A stretch of 64,000 nt of DNA from Pseudomonas putida (GTDB lineage: Bacteria > Pseudomonadota > Gammaproteobacteria > Pseudomonadales > Pseudomonadaceae). The notes beneath the pieces are model-generated. The model saw nothing but the letters and a program-made list of their open reading frames with translations, made no database searches and was not told where the DNA came from. Location of the stretch: contig NZ_MKZO01000004.1 in NCBI RefSeq assembly GCF_001941965.1, positions 62,001 to 126,000 on the forward strand, in the 5' to 3' direction. Below are positions 17,430 through 27,188 of the stretch, one piece after another. Both the position numbers and the translations under genes were made by a program. The stretch's first letter is position 1. Each line of letters starts with the position of its first letter.

Positions 17430-17485
17430 AGGATCAGACCCCTAGAAAATTAATGCTTTTGCACGACCATTAAAGGATTTCCATC

Positions 17486-19033
17486 ATGCAAGTCGGTTTC
17501 AAGGCGCTTGCCGCCCGTTACGGCATTGCACTCGTGCAACCCCTGCGCGTTGAATCCACGATCGGAGCGAGTCGCCTTAGCCGAGATACTGGCGAGTTGG
17601 TCGAGAATCGCTATCCGCCAAGGTACCGTCCGACGGACGATTTCAACGGCCACTTCGAGTTCGGCCTCAAATATGAAGACATCCATCTGGAATTCTTCGC
17701 CCGACTGTTCGCCACTGTCGGCCCTCAGCCGCTGGAGGCCTGGTGCCGTGATGAACCTTTTGGTCAATACGCCCGCCGTGCAGGCTTTTTCTATGAGTGG
17801 CTGACCCAACAGCGATTGGACGTGCCCGACATTAGCAACGGTGGCTACATCGATGCGATTTCGGCAGATCGCTACCTTGCCAGCACAACGCCTCCGGTTC
17901 GTGTGCGCCGCTGGCGCATTAACGACAACCTGCCGGGAACCGAGGGATTCTGCCCCATCGTTCGCCGCACGGCAGCCGTTCAAGAGGCGTTGCAATTCGA
18001 TCTGAGCGCCGAACTCAGCGAGCTGGACCGAGCCTATGGCGCCGACATCCTCCTGAGAACCGCCAGCTGGCTGACCTTCAAGGAGTCGCGCGCCAGCTTC
18101 CTGATCGAGAAAGAAGCGGATCAGGCAGACCGCATCCAACGTTTTGCCCATGTCATTGCACAGCATTGCGGACATATCCAGGAGCCTCTGAGCGACCAAA
18201 GTCTGCGGGCACTGCAAGGCGCGATCCTGGGACAGGATGCATTCGGACTGGGCCTGCGCCGCTCTCCTGTATTTGTTGGACAAGCCACGATGCGCGAAAA
18301 CATCGTGCACTACATCGCTCCGCATTTCGACGACGTGCCATCGATGCTGGAAGGCTTGAAGGCATTCGAACGCATGACCAGAGGTGCCGAGCCCCTGGCC
18401 CGGGCCGCAGTGCTCGCATTCGGGTTCGTCTACATTCACCCGATGAAGGATGGCAACGGGCGAATCCACCGTTTCTTGATCAACGACACCCTCGTTCGGG
18501 ACAGGGCTGTGCCTGAGGGCGTGATCTTGCCTGTTTCGGCCACGATCACTAGCTCAGCTGAATTCCGCGCGGGTTATGACCGTACGCTGGAAGTGCTTTC
18601 GCGGCCGCTGATGCGGCGCTACGCGACAGCCTATCGCTTTGGCGAATTGGAAAAGTACGATGACGGCACACTCAGCAACTTCATCTTTGATGAGTATGAC
18701 GACGCACGATTTGCATGGCGGTATCCAGATCTGACCGAGCACGTGCTGTACACCACTCATGTCGTCACACATACGATCCGCACAGAAATGGCCGAAGAAG
18801 CCAAGACGCTGATGGTCTTCCAGCTTGCTCTTGAACGCCTCAAGGATGTCGTCGAATTACCGGACCAGGACGCTACACGGATCATTCGGTCAGTCAGGGA
18901 AAATGGCTGGAGGATTTCCGGAAAACTCAGGAAGCAGTATCCCCAACTGGAAGAAGAGCCTCGGGCGTCGCGCATGCTGGAGGCTATCCAGTCGGCATTC
19001 GAAGGCAGGGATATCGCCTCTCCCAGCGAGTGA
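17486..19033 (+). CDS. Fic-domain protein, probable AMP transferase
   Basis: 515 residues. The core Fic motif is at 318-329, HPMKDGNGRIHR: catalytic His318, the acidic position is Asp322, and the GNGRxxR phosphate loop is intact. Such proteins usually transfer AMP from ATP to a Ser, Thr or Tyr of a target. An inhibitory-helix candidate lies N-terminal to it, Ser204-Phe-Leu-Ile-Glu208 (pattern S-x-x-x-E), but the next residue is Lys209, not the usual Gly or Asn. The C-terminal 150 residues look helical and may include a winged helix. The gene is less GC-rich than mksB and has its own AT-rich upstream region, suggesting transfer. Target and role are unknown; no separate antitoxin gene is visible. 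Confidence 0.85.
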   Translation: MQVGFKALAARYGIALVQPLRVESTIGASRLSRDTGELVENRYPPRYRPTDDFNGHFEFGLKYEDIHLEFFARLFATVGPQPLEAWCRDEPFGQYARRAGFFYEWLTQQRLDVPDISNGGYIDAISADRYLASTTPPVRVRRWRINDNLPGTEGFCPIVRRTAAVQEALQFDLSAELSELDRAYGADILLRTASWLTFKESRASFLIEKEADQADRIQRFAHVIAQHCGHIQEPLSDQSLRALQGAILGQDAFGLGLRRSPVFVGQATMRENIVHYIAPHFDDVPSMLEGLKAFERMTRGAEPLARAAVLAFGFVYIHPMKDGNGRIHRFLINDTLVRDRAVPEGVILPVSATITSSAEFRAGYDRTLEVLSRPLMRRYATAYRFGELEKYDDGTLSNFIFDEYDDARFAWRYPDLTEHVLYTTHVVTHTIRTEMAEEAKTLMVFQLALERLKDVVELPDQDATRIIRSVRENGWRISGKLRKQYPQLEEEPRASRMLEAIQSAFEGRDIASPSE

Positions 19034-19045
19034 GACTTTGAGCTC

Positions 19046-19090
19046 CATGGACTTCCCGGCGATGAGCGGATCAGCTCCGGGAAGTCCATG
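19046..19090. terminator. Perfect 14-bp inverted repeat between fic and creA
   Basis: CATGGACTTCCCGG (19046-19059) is the exact reverse complement of 19077-19090, with a 17-base loop. It lies between convergent genes. No T run follows, so it may be a bidirectional hairpin rather than a classical terminator. Confidence 0.5.
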
Positions 19091-19096
19091 AAGAGG

Positions 19097-19558
19097 CTAT
19101 TTGGCCCAAGGCAGAATCGGGATCGCCGTCACCGCGTTCTGCGGGCTGCCCTCGATCACCCGGTCGCTGTACACCAGATACACCAGGGTATTGCGCTTCT
19201 TGTCGAAGAAACGCACAACCTGCATGGTCTTGAACACCAGCGACGTGCGCTCCTTGAACACTTCATCGCCGTCCTTCAGGTCACCCTTGAAGTTGATCGG
19301 TCCGACCTGGCGGCAGGCAATCGACGCCTCCGCCCGATCCTCGGCCAGCCCCAGTCCACCCTTCACGCCGCCAGTCTTGGCCCGCGACAGATAGCAGGTC
19401 ACACCCTCGACCTTCGGATCATCGAACGCCTCGACGACGATCTTGTCGTTCGGCCCGAGCACCTTGAACACGGTGGATACCTCACCCACCACTTCCGCCG
19501 AAGCCAGCGCCGGCAGCGCCAGCAGGGCGGCAGCAAACAGTCCCTTGAACAAATTCAT
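19097..19558 (-). CDS. creA: CreA family protein
   Basis: 153 residues from the ATG at 19558, preceded by GAGGGGT. A signal peptide ([21 protein letters not shown]) is followed by the CreA domain: [20 protein letters not shown], a conserved [23 protein letters not shown], and [10 protein letters not shown] with the two Cys residues that may bond. CreA is a periplasmic protein of unknown biochemical role named for its place in the E. coli cre locus. The gene begins five bases after the proB stop and is probably co-transcribed with it. Confidence 0.9.
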   Translation of the reverse strand: MNLFKGLFAAALLALPALASAEVVGEVSTVFKVLGPNDKIVVEAFDDPKVEGVTCYLSRAKTGGVKGGLGLAEDRAEASIACRQVGPINFKGDLKDGDEVFKERTSLVFKTMQVVRFFDKKRNTLVYLVYSDRVIEGSPQNAVTAIPILPWAK

Positions 19559-19563
19559 ACCCC

Positions 19564-20682
19564 TCACACCAGAATCAGGTTGTCGCGGTGCACCAGCTCC
19601 GGCTCGGCGCTGTAGCCCAGCAGGTTCTCGATGGCGTCCGACGGCTGGCCGATGATCTTCTGCGCTTCCAGGGCGCTGTAGTTGGCCAGGCCACGGGCGA
19701 CTTCGACGCCGTCCGGACCAACGCAGACCACCATCTCGCCACGGCGGAAACTGCCCTGCACGGTCTTCACGCCAACTGGCAGCAGGCTCTTGTTGGCCTG
19801 GCGCAGGGCCTGCACGGCACCGGCGTCCAGCACCAGGGTGCCACGGGTCTGCAGGTGGCCGGCCAGCCATTGCTTGCGCGCCGCCAGCATGCCGCGCTCC
19901 GGCGACAGCAGGGTGCCGATGCGCTCGCCAGCCTTGAGGCGGTCCAGCACGCGCTCGATGCGCCCGCCGACGATGATGGTGTGGGCACCGGAACGGGCCG
20001 CCAGGCGCGCCGCACGCAACTTGGTCTGCATGCCGCCACGGCCGAGGGCGCCCCCGGTGCCGCCGGCCACGGCGTCCAGCGCAGGATCGTCGGCACGGGC
20101 TTCGTAGATCAGCTGGGCTTCGGGGTTGTTGCGCGGATCGGCGTCGAACATGCCGTCACGGTCGGTGAGGATCACCAGCAGGTCGGCTTCGACCAGGTTG
20201 GCCACCAGCGCCGCCAGGGTGTCGTTGTCGCCGAAGCGGATCTCGTCGGTGACCACGGTGTCGTTCTCGTTGATCACCGGCACCACACCCAGTTCCACCA
20301 GGGTGCGCAGGGTGCTGCGGGCGTTGAGGTAACGCTTGCGGTCGGAGAGGTCGTCGTGGGTCAGGAGAATCTGCGCGGTGTGCTTGCCGTGCTCGGCAAA
20401 GCTGGATTCCCAGGCCTGCACCAGGCCCATCTGGCCGATGGAGGCCGCGGCCTGCAGCTCGTTCATCGCACTCGGTCGCTTGGTCCAGCCCAGACGGCTC
20501 ATGCCGGCAGCCACGGCCCCCGAGGAGACCAGCACCAACTCGACGCCCGCTTCGCGCAGGGCCACCATCTGCTCAACCCAGACACCCATCGCCGCGCGAT
20601 CCAGGCCCTTGCCATCCGCCGTCAGCAGGGCACTGCCAATCTTCACGACCCAGCGCTGGGCACCTGTCACCTTGCTCCGCAT
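19564..20682 (-). CDS. proB: Glutamate 5-kinase
   Basis: 372 residues. It phosphorylates glutamate to glutamyl-5-phosphate, the first step of proline synthesis. The amino-acid kinase domain begins [19 protein letters not shown], with [15 protein letters not shown] and [25 protein letters not shown]; the C-terminal third is a PUA domain ([21 protein letters not shown]). The position next to obg-rpmA-rplU matches other pseudomonads. The obg terminator at 20732-20758 separates it from obg, so proB-creA has its own promoter. Confidence 0.97.
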   Translation of the reverse strand: MRSKVTGAQRWVVKIGSALLTADGKGLDRAAMGVWVEQMVALREAGVELVLVSSGAVAAGMSRLGWTKRPSAMNELQAAASIGQMGLVQAWESSFAEHGKHTAQILLTHDDLSDRKRYLNARSTLRTLVELGVVPVINENDTVVTDEIRFGDNDTLAALVANLVEADLLVILTDRDGMFDADPRNNPEAQLIYEARADDPALDAVAGGTGGALGRGGMQTKLRAARLAARSGAHTIIVGGRIERVLDRLKAGERIGTLLSPERGMLAARKQWLAGHLQTRGTLVLDAGAVQALRQANKSLLPVGVKTVQGSFRRGEMVVCVGPDGVEVARGLANYSALEAQKIIGQPSDAIENLLGYSAEPELVHRDNLILV

Positions 20683-20731
20683 CTTCTTCCAACCTATCGA
20701 TCTGTGTGGATTCTGTAGATTCTGTAGATAA

Positions 20732-20758
20732 CAAAACGCCGCTTGAAAAAGCGGCGTT
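20732..20758 (-). terminator. Intrinsic terminator downstream of obg
   Basis: AACGCCGCTT (20735-20744) and AAGCGGCGTT (20749-20758) form a 10-bp stem with a four-base loop, and TTTTG follows on the minus strand just after the obg stop. Confidence 0.85.
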
Positions 20759-20775
20759 CAGTGTACTGCAACGGA

Positions 20776-22014
<1,239 letters not shown>

Positions 22015-22140
22015 TCAGACCGACGAGCTGAGTGACCAGATACGTAAGGCTCTTGCAAAAATGAGCGCGGCTAACCCGTCATGCGAATACAGCGCCGGCA
22101 GCCCATGCGGACAGCTTTGCAAGAGACTCACTCCATAAAC

Positions 22141-22170
22141 GAAAAAGCCCCGTCGCAAGACAGGGCTTTC
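22141..22170 (-). terminator. Intrinsic terminator downstream of rpmA
   Basis: On the minus strand GAAAGCCCTGTC pairs with GACGGGGCTTTTTC, ending in five T. It closes the rplU-rpmA operon before obg. Confidence 0.85.
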
Positions 22171-22185
22171 CCAGCGGTTGCACGA

Positions 22186-22443
22186 TTACTCGGCAACGAC
22201 GCTCACGTAACGACGACCGAAGGCGCCTTTTACTTCGAACTTGATCTTGCCAGCGATCTTGGCGAACAAGGTGTGATCCTTGCCCATGCCAACGCCGTAG
22301 CCAGCGTGGAACTGGGTGCCGCGCTGACGGACGATGATGTTGCCTGGAACGATAGCCTGGCCGCCATACATCTTCACGCCAAGGCGTTTGGCTTCTGAGT
22401 CGCGACCGTTACGGGTACTACCACCAGCTTTTTTGTGTGCCAT
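22186..22443 (-). CDS. rpmA: 50S ribosomal protein bL27
   Basis: 85 residues, beginning [20 protein letters not shown], the universal L27 N terminus that reaches the peptidyl-transferase centre. It contains VIVRQRG-type wording ([15 protein letters not shown]), as in the family. It lies 36 bases after rplU in the standard rplU-rpmA operon. Confidence 0.98.
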   Translation of the reverse strand: MAHKKAGGSTRNGRDSEAKRLGVKMYGGQAIVPGNIIVRQRGTQFHAGYGVGMGKDHTLFAKIAGKIKFEVKGAFGRRYVSVVAE

Positions 22444-22479
22444 GAGTTCAATTCTCCTGAAGGGGGATTAGGCTGGGAA

Positions 22480-22794
22480 TTAAGCCTGAATACCGGTGAT
22501 TTTGATCTCGGTGAACCACTGGCGGTGGCCCATACGCTTCATGTGGTGCTTACGGCGGCGGAACTTGATGATGCGCACTTTGTCGTGACGACCTTGGGAG
22601 ATCACTTCAGCAACAACTTTTGCACCCGCAACGACTGGAGCGCCGATGTTCACGTCGTCGCCATTGGCAACCAGCAGGACGCGGTCGAAAGTAACGGATT
22701 CGCCGGTAGCGACTTCCAGTTTTTCGATCTTCAGGTATTCACCTTCGGCGACTTTGTACTGCTTGCCACCGGTAACAATTACTGCGTAAGACAT
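22480..22794 (-). CDS. rplU: 50S ribosomal protein bL21
   Basis: 104 residues from ATG 22794 ([15 protein letters not shown]), the conserved L21 start; an apparent upstream extension is not conserved. The C-terminal RNA-binding part is [16 protein letters not shown]21 binds 23S rRNA domain I. It is transcribed divergently from ispB across 266 bases that must contain both promoters. Confidence 0.98.
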   Translation of the reverse strand: MSYAVIVTGGKQYKVAEGEYLKIEKLEVATGESVTFDRVLLVANGDDVNIGAPVVAGAKVVAEVISQGRHDKVRIIKFRRRKHHMKRMGHRQWFTEIKITGIQA

Positions 22795-23060
22795 GGTATT
22801 TCTCCGATAATCCTGCTCACCCAGCGCTTTATAGGAAGAGTATTGGCTGGCATGGCTGCACGAGGCTGGAACGGCCCGGTGCAATTGCGTAAGGCAGGTG
22901 CTGCCCAGGAAGTAGGGTGCGCGATTGTACGCAAGCCCGCCGGGCCTTGCAAGTGGCGCCCCGGGCCGCCCGGCCGGGCGCCTTGACAGGCTGGAACCCG
23001 CAACCTAGCATGCCGCGCAACCTAGCATGCCGCGCAACCTATATGGAGCACCTGTGGCCG

Positions 23061-24029
23061 ATGCAACCCCAAGCTTTCTACCGCGCGGTAGCGGACGATT
23101 TCAGCGCCGTTGACGAGATCATCAAGAAACAGCTGACTTCGCGCGTCCCGCTGGTATCGAAAATCGGCGACTACATTACCTCGGCCGGCGGCAAGCGCCT
23201 GCGCCCGCTGCTGGTGCTGCTCTGCGGCAAGGCCCTGGGCCGCGAAGGCGACGACCTGCGCCTGCTCGCCGCCACCATCGAATTCCTGCACACCGCCACC
23301 CTGCTGCATGACGACGTGGTCGACATGTCCGGCATGCGCCGCGGCCGCTCCACCGCCAATGCCCTCTGGGGCAACGCGCCGAGCGTGCTGGTGGGCGACT
23401 TCCTTTATTCCCGCTCGTTCGAAATGATGGTCGAGCTGGGTTCGATGCCGGTCATGCAGATTCTCTCCAAGGCCACCCGGGTCATCGCAGAGGGTGAAGT
23501 GCTGCAACTGTCGCGGGTTCGCGATGCCAGCACCACCGAAGAGATCTACATGGACGTCATCCGCGGCAAGACCGCGATGCTGTTCGAAGCCTCGACCCAC
23601 AGCGCCGCCGCCCTGGCCAATGCCAGCGAAGAACAGCGCGAAGCGCTGCGCACCTTCGGCGACCACCTGGGCGTGGCCTTCCAACTGGTCGACGACCTGC
23701 TGGACTACAAGGGCGACGCGCAGACCCTGGGCAAGAACGTCGGTGACGATCTGGCCGAAGGCAAGCCGACCCTGCCGCTGATCTACACCATGCGCGAAGG
23801 CACCCCGGAACAGGCTGCACTGGTTCGCCAGGCGATCCAGAAAGGTGGCATCGAGGATCTGGAACGCATCCGCGAAGCCGTGGAAGCCTCGGGTTCGCTG
23901 GACTACACCGCGAAAATGGCCCGTGACTACGTCGCCCGCGCCATCGCCTGCCTCGAAGTGCTGCCAGCCAGCGAATACCGCGATGCGCTGGTAGAACTCA
24001 GCGAATTCGCCGTCGCCCGCACGCACTGA
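23061..24029 (+). CDS. ispB: Octaprenyl/polyprenyl diphosphate synthase
   Basis: 322 residues from ATG 23061, matching E. coli IspB length. It condenses isopentenyl diphosphate units onto farnesyl diphosphate to make the ubiquinone side chain. The two aspartate-rich motifs are present: Asp84-Asp85-Val-Val-Asp88 (FLHTATLLHDDVVDMSGMRRG region) and Asp211-Asp212-Leu-Leu-Asp215 (FQLVDDLLDY). GGKRLRPLL near residue 45 is the substrate-binding motif. Product length in Pseudomonas is usually nine units; that cannot be read from sequence here. Confidence 0.97.
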   Translation: MQPQAFYRAVADDFSAVDEIIKKQLTSRVPLVSKIGDYITSAGGKRLRPLLVLLCGKALGREGDDLRLLAATIEFLHTATLLHDDVVDMSGMRRGRSTANALWGNAPSVLVGDFLYSRSFEMMVELGSMPVMQILSKATRVIAEGEVLQLSRVRDASTTEEIYMDVIRGKTAMLFEASTHSAAALANASEEQREALRTFGDHLGVAFQLVDDLLDYKGDAQTLGKNVGDDLAEGKPTLPLIYTMREGTPEQAALVRQAIQKGGIEDLERIREAVEASGSLDYTAKMARDYVARAIACLEVLPASEYRDALVELSEFAVARTH

Positions 24030-24038
24030 TCCCGCCCC

Positions 24039-24063
24039 GGCCCGTCGCCTGACGGGCCCGCTT
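24039..24063 (+). terminator. Intrinsic terminator downstream of ispB
   Basis: GGCCCGTC (24039-24046) and GACGGGCC (24051-24058) form an 8-bp stem with loop GCCT, followed by CGCTTTTCC. Confidence 0.75.
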
Positions 24064-24127
24064 TTCCTCTGTAGGCCAAAACCCTATACAATGTGGGCTT
24101 TCTGCACGCATGACCCGAGGAAACGTA

Positions 24128-24469
24128 GTGAGCACCTTGCCACCCTGCCCCAAATGCAACTCCGAATACACCTATGAAGACGGCGCTCAACTGATCTGCC
24201 CCGAGTGCGCCCACGAGTGGTCGGCCAGCGGCGACGCCGAGGCGGCCAACGATGACGTGGTGAAGAAGGACGCGGTCGGCAACGTCCTGCAGGACGGCGA
24301 CACCATCACCGTGATCAAGGACCTCAAGGTCAAGGGCACCTCCCTGGTGGTCAAGGTCGGCACCAAGGTCAAGAACATCCGCCTGTGCGACGGCGACCAT
24401 GACATCGACTGCAAGATCGACGGCATCGGCCCGATGAAGCTGAAGTCGGAGTTCGTCCGCAAGGTCTGA
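24128..24469 (+). CDS. YjdM/PhnA-like zinc-ribbon protein
   Basis: 113 residues. The GTG at 24128 follows GAGGAA with a good spacing; an ATG at 24110 is less likely. The N terminus is a zinc ribbon with two CxxC pairs (CPKC, CPEC), and the C terminus is the conserved beta-domain ([40 protein letters not shown]). The family was once called PhnA, but a role in phosphonate use is not supported; its function is unknown. Confidence 0.9.
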   Translation: MSTLPPCPKCNSEYTYEDGAQLICPECAHEWSASGDAEAANDDVVKKDAVGNVLQDGDTITVIKDLKVKGTSLVVKVGTKVKNIRLCDGDHDIDCKIDGIGPMKLKSEFVRKV

Positions 24470-24558
24470 TCCCCCGCCTGAATCCAGGTGCGCGCTGCGA
24501 CACGGGCGCGCACCTCGGCAGAAAATGCAAATTATTCCCAATTGTCCCTTGCTATTCT

Positions 24559-24577
24559 GATAATAAGAATTATTCTC
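24559..24577 (+). promoter_or_regulatory. Fur box upstream of the small protein gene
   Basis: GATAATAAGAATTATTCTC (24559-24577) matches the 19-bp Fur consensus at about 15 positions, the best site in the window. It lies 26 bases before the ATG at 24604. Confidence 0.8.
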
Positions 24578-24603
24578 ACTGAACGCTTTCAAGGAGAATA
24601 GCC

Positions 24604-24852
24604 ATGACTTATCTGATCGACGCCTGGCTTGACCGCCCCCACCCTTACCTGCGCATCCTCCACCGCGAGACGGGCGAAGTCTGCGCCGTGCTCGAAGAAG
24701 CGGCACTGGACGAACTGCGCGACCAGGGCGACCTGGACCTGAATGGTTTGAATTCGAGTGAGCCGATCGTACTCAAGGAACTGGTGAGGAACCTGTTCCT
24801 GTTCTGTTATGCCCGGGCGTTGCGCCCGAACACGCCGCATGCGGGGTTCTAG
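24604..24852 (+). CDS. Small conserved protein, probably iron-regulated (PA4570-like)
   Basis: 82 residues, with no known domain. The ATG at 24604 follows AAGGAGAATAGCC. The sequence is soluble and acidic in its middle part (EVCAVLEEAALDELRDQGDLDLNG). A strong Fur box at 24559-24577 predicts repression by iron. The place between ispB and fklB is where P. aeruginosa carries PA4570, reported as strongly iron-responsive with unknown function; that match is from memory. No Cys-rich or haem motif is present. Confidence 0.8.
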   Translation: MTYLIDAWLDRPHPYLRILHRETGEVCAVLEEAALDELRDQGDLDLNGLNSSEPIVLKELVRNLFLFCYARALRPNTPHAGF

Positions 24853-24874
24853 CTGATCTTTGTGTTGTTCTTCA

Positions 24875-24959
24875 GGGCCTCATCGCTGGCAAGCCAGCTC
24901 CCACAGTGACCGCGTGCACCGCTGGACCTGTGGGAGCTGGCTTGCCAGCGATAGGGCCC
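24875..24959. repeat. REP pair (inverted)
   Basis: GGGCCTCATCGCTGGCAAGC begins at 24875, and the opposite unit with TTGCCAGCGATAGGGCCC ends at 24959. It lies between the convergent small gene and fklB. Confidence 0.9.
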
Positions 24960-24996
24960 GAAAGGACAAGGAAGACCTTGCCCCCGGGCACAAGCC

Positions 24997-25614
24997 TTAC
25001 AGAACGTCCAGCAGCTCGACGTCGAACACCAGCACGCTGTGCGGCGGGATGCTGCCAACGCCTTGCGCGCCGTAGGCCAGCTCACTCGGGACGTACAGGC
25101 GCCATTTGCTGCCGGCGTTCATCAGTTGCAAAGCTTCGGTCCAGCCGGCGATCACGCCGCCAACCGGGAATTCGGCCGGCTGGCCACGATCGTAGGAGCT
25201 GTCGAAGACAGTGCCGTCGATCAGGGTGCCGTGGTAGTGGGTACGCACGCTGTCTTCGCGAGTCGGCTTGGCGCCGTCGCCAGCGGTCAGTACTTCGTAC
25301 TGCAGGCCGGAAGCCAGGCTGGTGATGCCTTCGCGCTTGGCGTTCTCGGCCAGGAATTCCTTGCCGGCAGCCGCCGCAGCTTCAGCCTTGGCAGCCTGCT
25401 CGGCCTGCATGACTTCACGGATAACCTTGAAGCTGGCCGACAGGTCTTCTTCGCTGACGCGGCTCTCGGCGCCGTTGAAAGCGTCGGTCAGGCCGGCCAG
25501 GATGGCGTTCAGGCTGACGCCCGGTGGCGGGTTGTCACGCAGTTGACCGCCCAGTTGACGGCCGATGCCGTAGCTGACGCGGGATTCGTCGGTGGACAGG
25601 TTGAGTTCGGACAT
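24997..25614 (-). CDS. fklB: FKBP-type peptidyl-prolyl cis-trans isomerase
   Basis: 205 residues. The N-terminal helical dimerisation part (SYGIGRQLGGQLRDN, LNAILAGLTDAFNG) precedes an FKBP catalytic domain with VRTHYHGTLIDGTVFDSSYD, GVIAGWTEALQLM and SELAYGAQGVGSIPPHSVLVFDVELLDV. There is no signal peptide, so it is the cytoplasmic FklB type. It catalyses proline isomerisation during folding. Confidence 0.95.
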   Translation of the reverse strand: MSELNLSTDESRVSYGIGRQLGGQLRDNPPPGVSLNAILAGLTDAFNGAESRVSEEDLSASFKVIREVMQAEQAAKAEAAAAAGKEFLAENAKREGITSLASGLQYEVLTAGDGAKPTREDSVRTHYHGTLIDGTVFDSSYDRGQPAEFPVGGVIAGWTEALQLMNAGSKWRLYVPSELAYGAQGVGSIPPHSVLVFDVELLDVL

Positions 25615-25700
25615 TGGCTTGCTCCGCAGCAGGGCGCATGAAGACCGCGCCCTTTATGAAAAGGGCTCGCAGCCTAGCACACTGCGGCGAAGCGAATCAG

Positions 25701-26006
25701 CTAGCGAGCGCCACGGCTGGACACCGGCAGCTTGAGGTCTTCCTCGACCACGCTGGCCATCCCGCACATTTCGTCCTGCACCGACCAGTGCACCAGGTGC
25801 AGCGGCACCTCAGGCAAGCCGACCAGCAGGTTGTGCGCCTCCTCCACCGAATGCACTTTCAGGCGCCCGCCACGGGTGTCCGTGAGGGCGTGGGCATGTC
25901 CGTGGGAGCGTGCTTCAAGAAGAAAATCGCCGCCTTCGATGGCGATCAGGTTGAGCTCGTCGATCCGGCCCGCGCGGGCCTGGGTGTTCAGTTCGTGCAG
26001 GTTCAT
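25701..26006 (-). CDS. Conserved hypothetical protein (DUF6482-like)
   Basis: 101 residues from ATG 26006 (MNLHELNTQARAGRIDELNL); the longer reading to 26063 is not supported. The middle has GGDFLLEARSHGHAHALTD, and the C-terminal part LVHWSVQDEMCGMASVVEED. I recall such proteins as Pseudomonas DUF6482 members of unknown function. The position between fklB and the UPF0114 gene is conserved in pseudomonads, from memory. Confidence 0.75.
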   Translation of the reverse strand: MNLHELNTQARAGRIDELNLIAIEGGDFLLEARSHGHAHALTDTRGGRLKVHSVEEAHNLLVGLPEVPLHLVHWSVQDEMCGMASVVEEDLKLPVSSRGAR

Positions 26007-26075
26007 GGGAATACCTCGCAACGGTGACTGCTCATTTTTCGTACAGCCGGTTACAAAGCACAAGGCACAAACGCA

Positions 26076-26107
26076 ACCGCCCGTCCGTTTTGCAACGGAC
26101 GGGCGGT
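26076..26107 (-). terminator. Strong hairpin downstream of the UPF0114 gene
   Basis: ACCGCCCGTCCGTT (26076-26089) and AACGGACGGGCGGT (26094-26107) form a perfect 14-bp stem with loop TTGC. On the minus strand it follows the UPF0114 stop, with TTGCGTTTG after the stem. Confidence 0.7.
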
Positions 26108-26129
26108 GAGGGAAGCGGGCGCAGCCGGA

Positions 26130-26618
26130 TCAGTGCTTGGTGACTTTATCCAGGTAACCCATGGCAAAGGCCGACACGACGAAGGTCATGTGGATGATCA
26201 CGTACCACATCAGGTAGTTGGACGCGATGTTCTGCGCATCCATGAACACCCGCAGCAGGTGGATCGAGGAAATCGCCACGATCGATGCCGCGACCTTCAT
26301 CTTCAGCGAGGAGGAGTCCATCTTGCCCAGCCAGCTGAGCTTTTCCTTGTCCTCGTCGATGTCCAGTTGCGAGACGAAGTTCTCGTAGCCGGAGATCATC
26401 ACCATCACCAGCAGGCCACCGACCAGGGCCATGTCGATCAGCGACAGCAGGACCAGGATCAGGTCGGCCTCGGCCAGGGCGAAGACGTTGGGCAGGACGT
26501 GGAAGATTTCCTGGAAGAACTTCAGCGCCAGCGCCAGCAAGCCCAGCGACAATCCAAAGTAGATCGGTGCGAGCAGCCAGCGCGAGGCGTACATCGCATT
26601 TTCGATAAAGCGTTCCAT
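26130..26618 (-). CDS. UPF0114 (YqhA-like) membrane protein
   Basis: 162 residues from ATG 26618 ([20 protein letters not shown]), the conserved family start. Four hydrophobic segments are visible, among them [38 protein letters not shown] and [18 protein letters not shown], with the conserved SGYENFVS between helices 2 and 3. It is an inner-membrane protein of unknown function. It lies between two small hypothetical genes in an order known in other pseudomonads. Confidence 0.92.
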   Translation of the reverse strand: MERFIENAMYASRWLLAPIYFGLSLGLLALALKFFQEIFHVLPNVFALAEADLILVLLSLIDMALVGGLLVMVMISGYENFVSQLDIDEDKEKLSWLGKMDSSSLKMKVAASIVAISSIHLLRVFMDAQNIASNYLMWYVIIHMTFVVSAFAMGYLDKVTKH

Positions 26619-26712
26619 TGAGCTAGTCACCTGAAGGCGGGGGAAAATCGGGCAGGAGTATATCAGCCGAACGTGTAGGAAAAAGCCCGCGACGCGCTGC
26701 CGCAGGCTCGCT

Positions 26713-27021
26713 TCAGTGATGAACGTGGCCGTTGACCCGGCGCAACTGGGCCTGCAGATGCACGCTCCAGATCTGCGGATCATCGGCCAACTGGTAACCG
26801 TGGAGGGTCAGGCTGTCGACGATGGCATTGAGCACCGACTCGGCCACGAAAGGTCCATGGAACGGCCCCTGGGCCTTGATGGCGGAAGGTTGTTCGCCTG
26901 CCATGCCGGCGGCGAAGAGGAGCGTCCACATGCCGTTGTCACCGGACAGGGGACGAATGCTGCACTCGATGCGGGTCACCAGACCCAGGCATTGACGGGT
27001 AAGGCTGAGGCTGCGCGGCAT
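26713..27021 (-). CDS. Conserved hypothetical protein
   Basis: 102 residues from ATG 27021 ([20 protein letters not shown]). It has no signal peptide or membrane helix and ends in a His-containing tail (NGHVHH). The in-frame extension to 27126 looks non-coding and is left out. I do not recognise the family; the P. aeruginosa neighbour order suggests PA4575. It is on the same strand as the UPF0114 gene, 94 bases upstream of it. Confidence 0.65.
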   Translation of the reverse strand: MPRSLSLTRQCLGLVTRIECSIRPLSGDNGMWTLLFAAGMAGEQPSAIKAQGPFHGPFVAESVLNAIVDSLTLHGYQLADDPQIWSVHLQAQLRRVNGHVHH

Positions 27022-27188
27022 GGCGACGACCCTCGGTAGAACCTCGTTCAGCCTTCGACAAGGCTGTTTCCATCCTGTACCGACGACTATCCATGCTCTG
27101 AAGAATAGAAGAAAACCGGCCAGCACAAGGCAGCGAAGGAGAACGGGCGCCGAATGGTCATGCCACCCCGGCGCCCGCGTTCAACCGG

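Noticed and set aside
20708..20730. Short tandem ATTCTGTAG repeat upstream of proB
   Set aside because: Only two copies of about ten bases are present, with no link to a known control element; it may be chance in an AT-rich leader.
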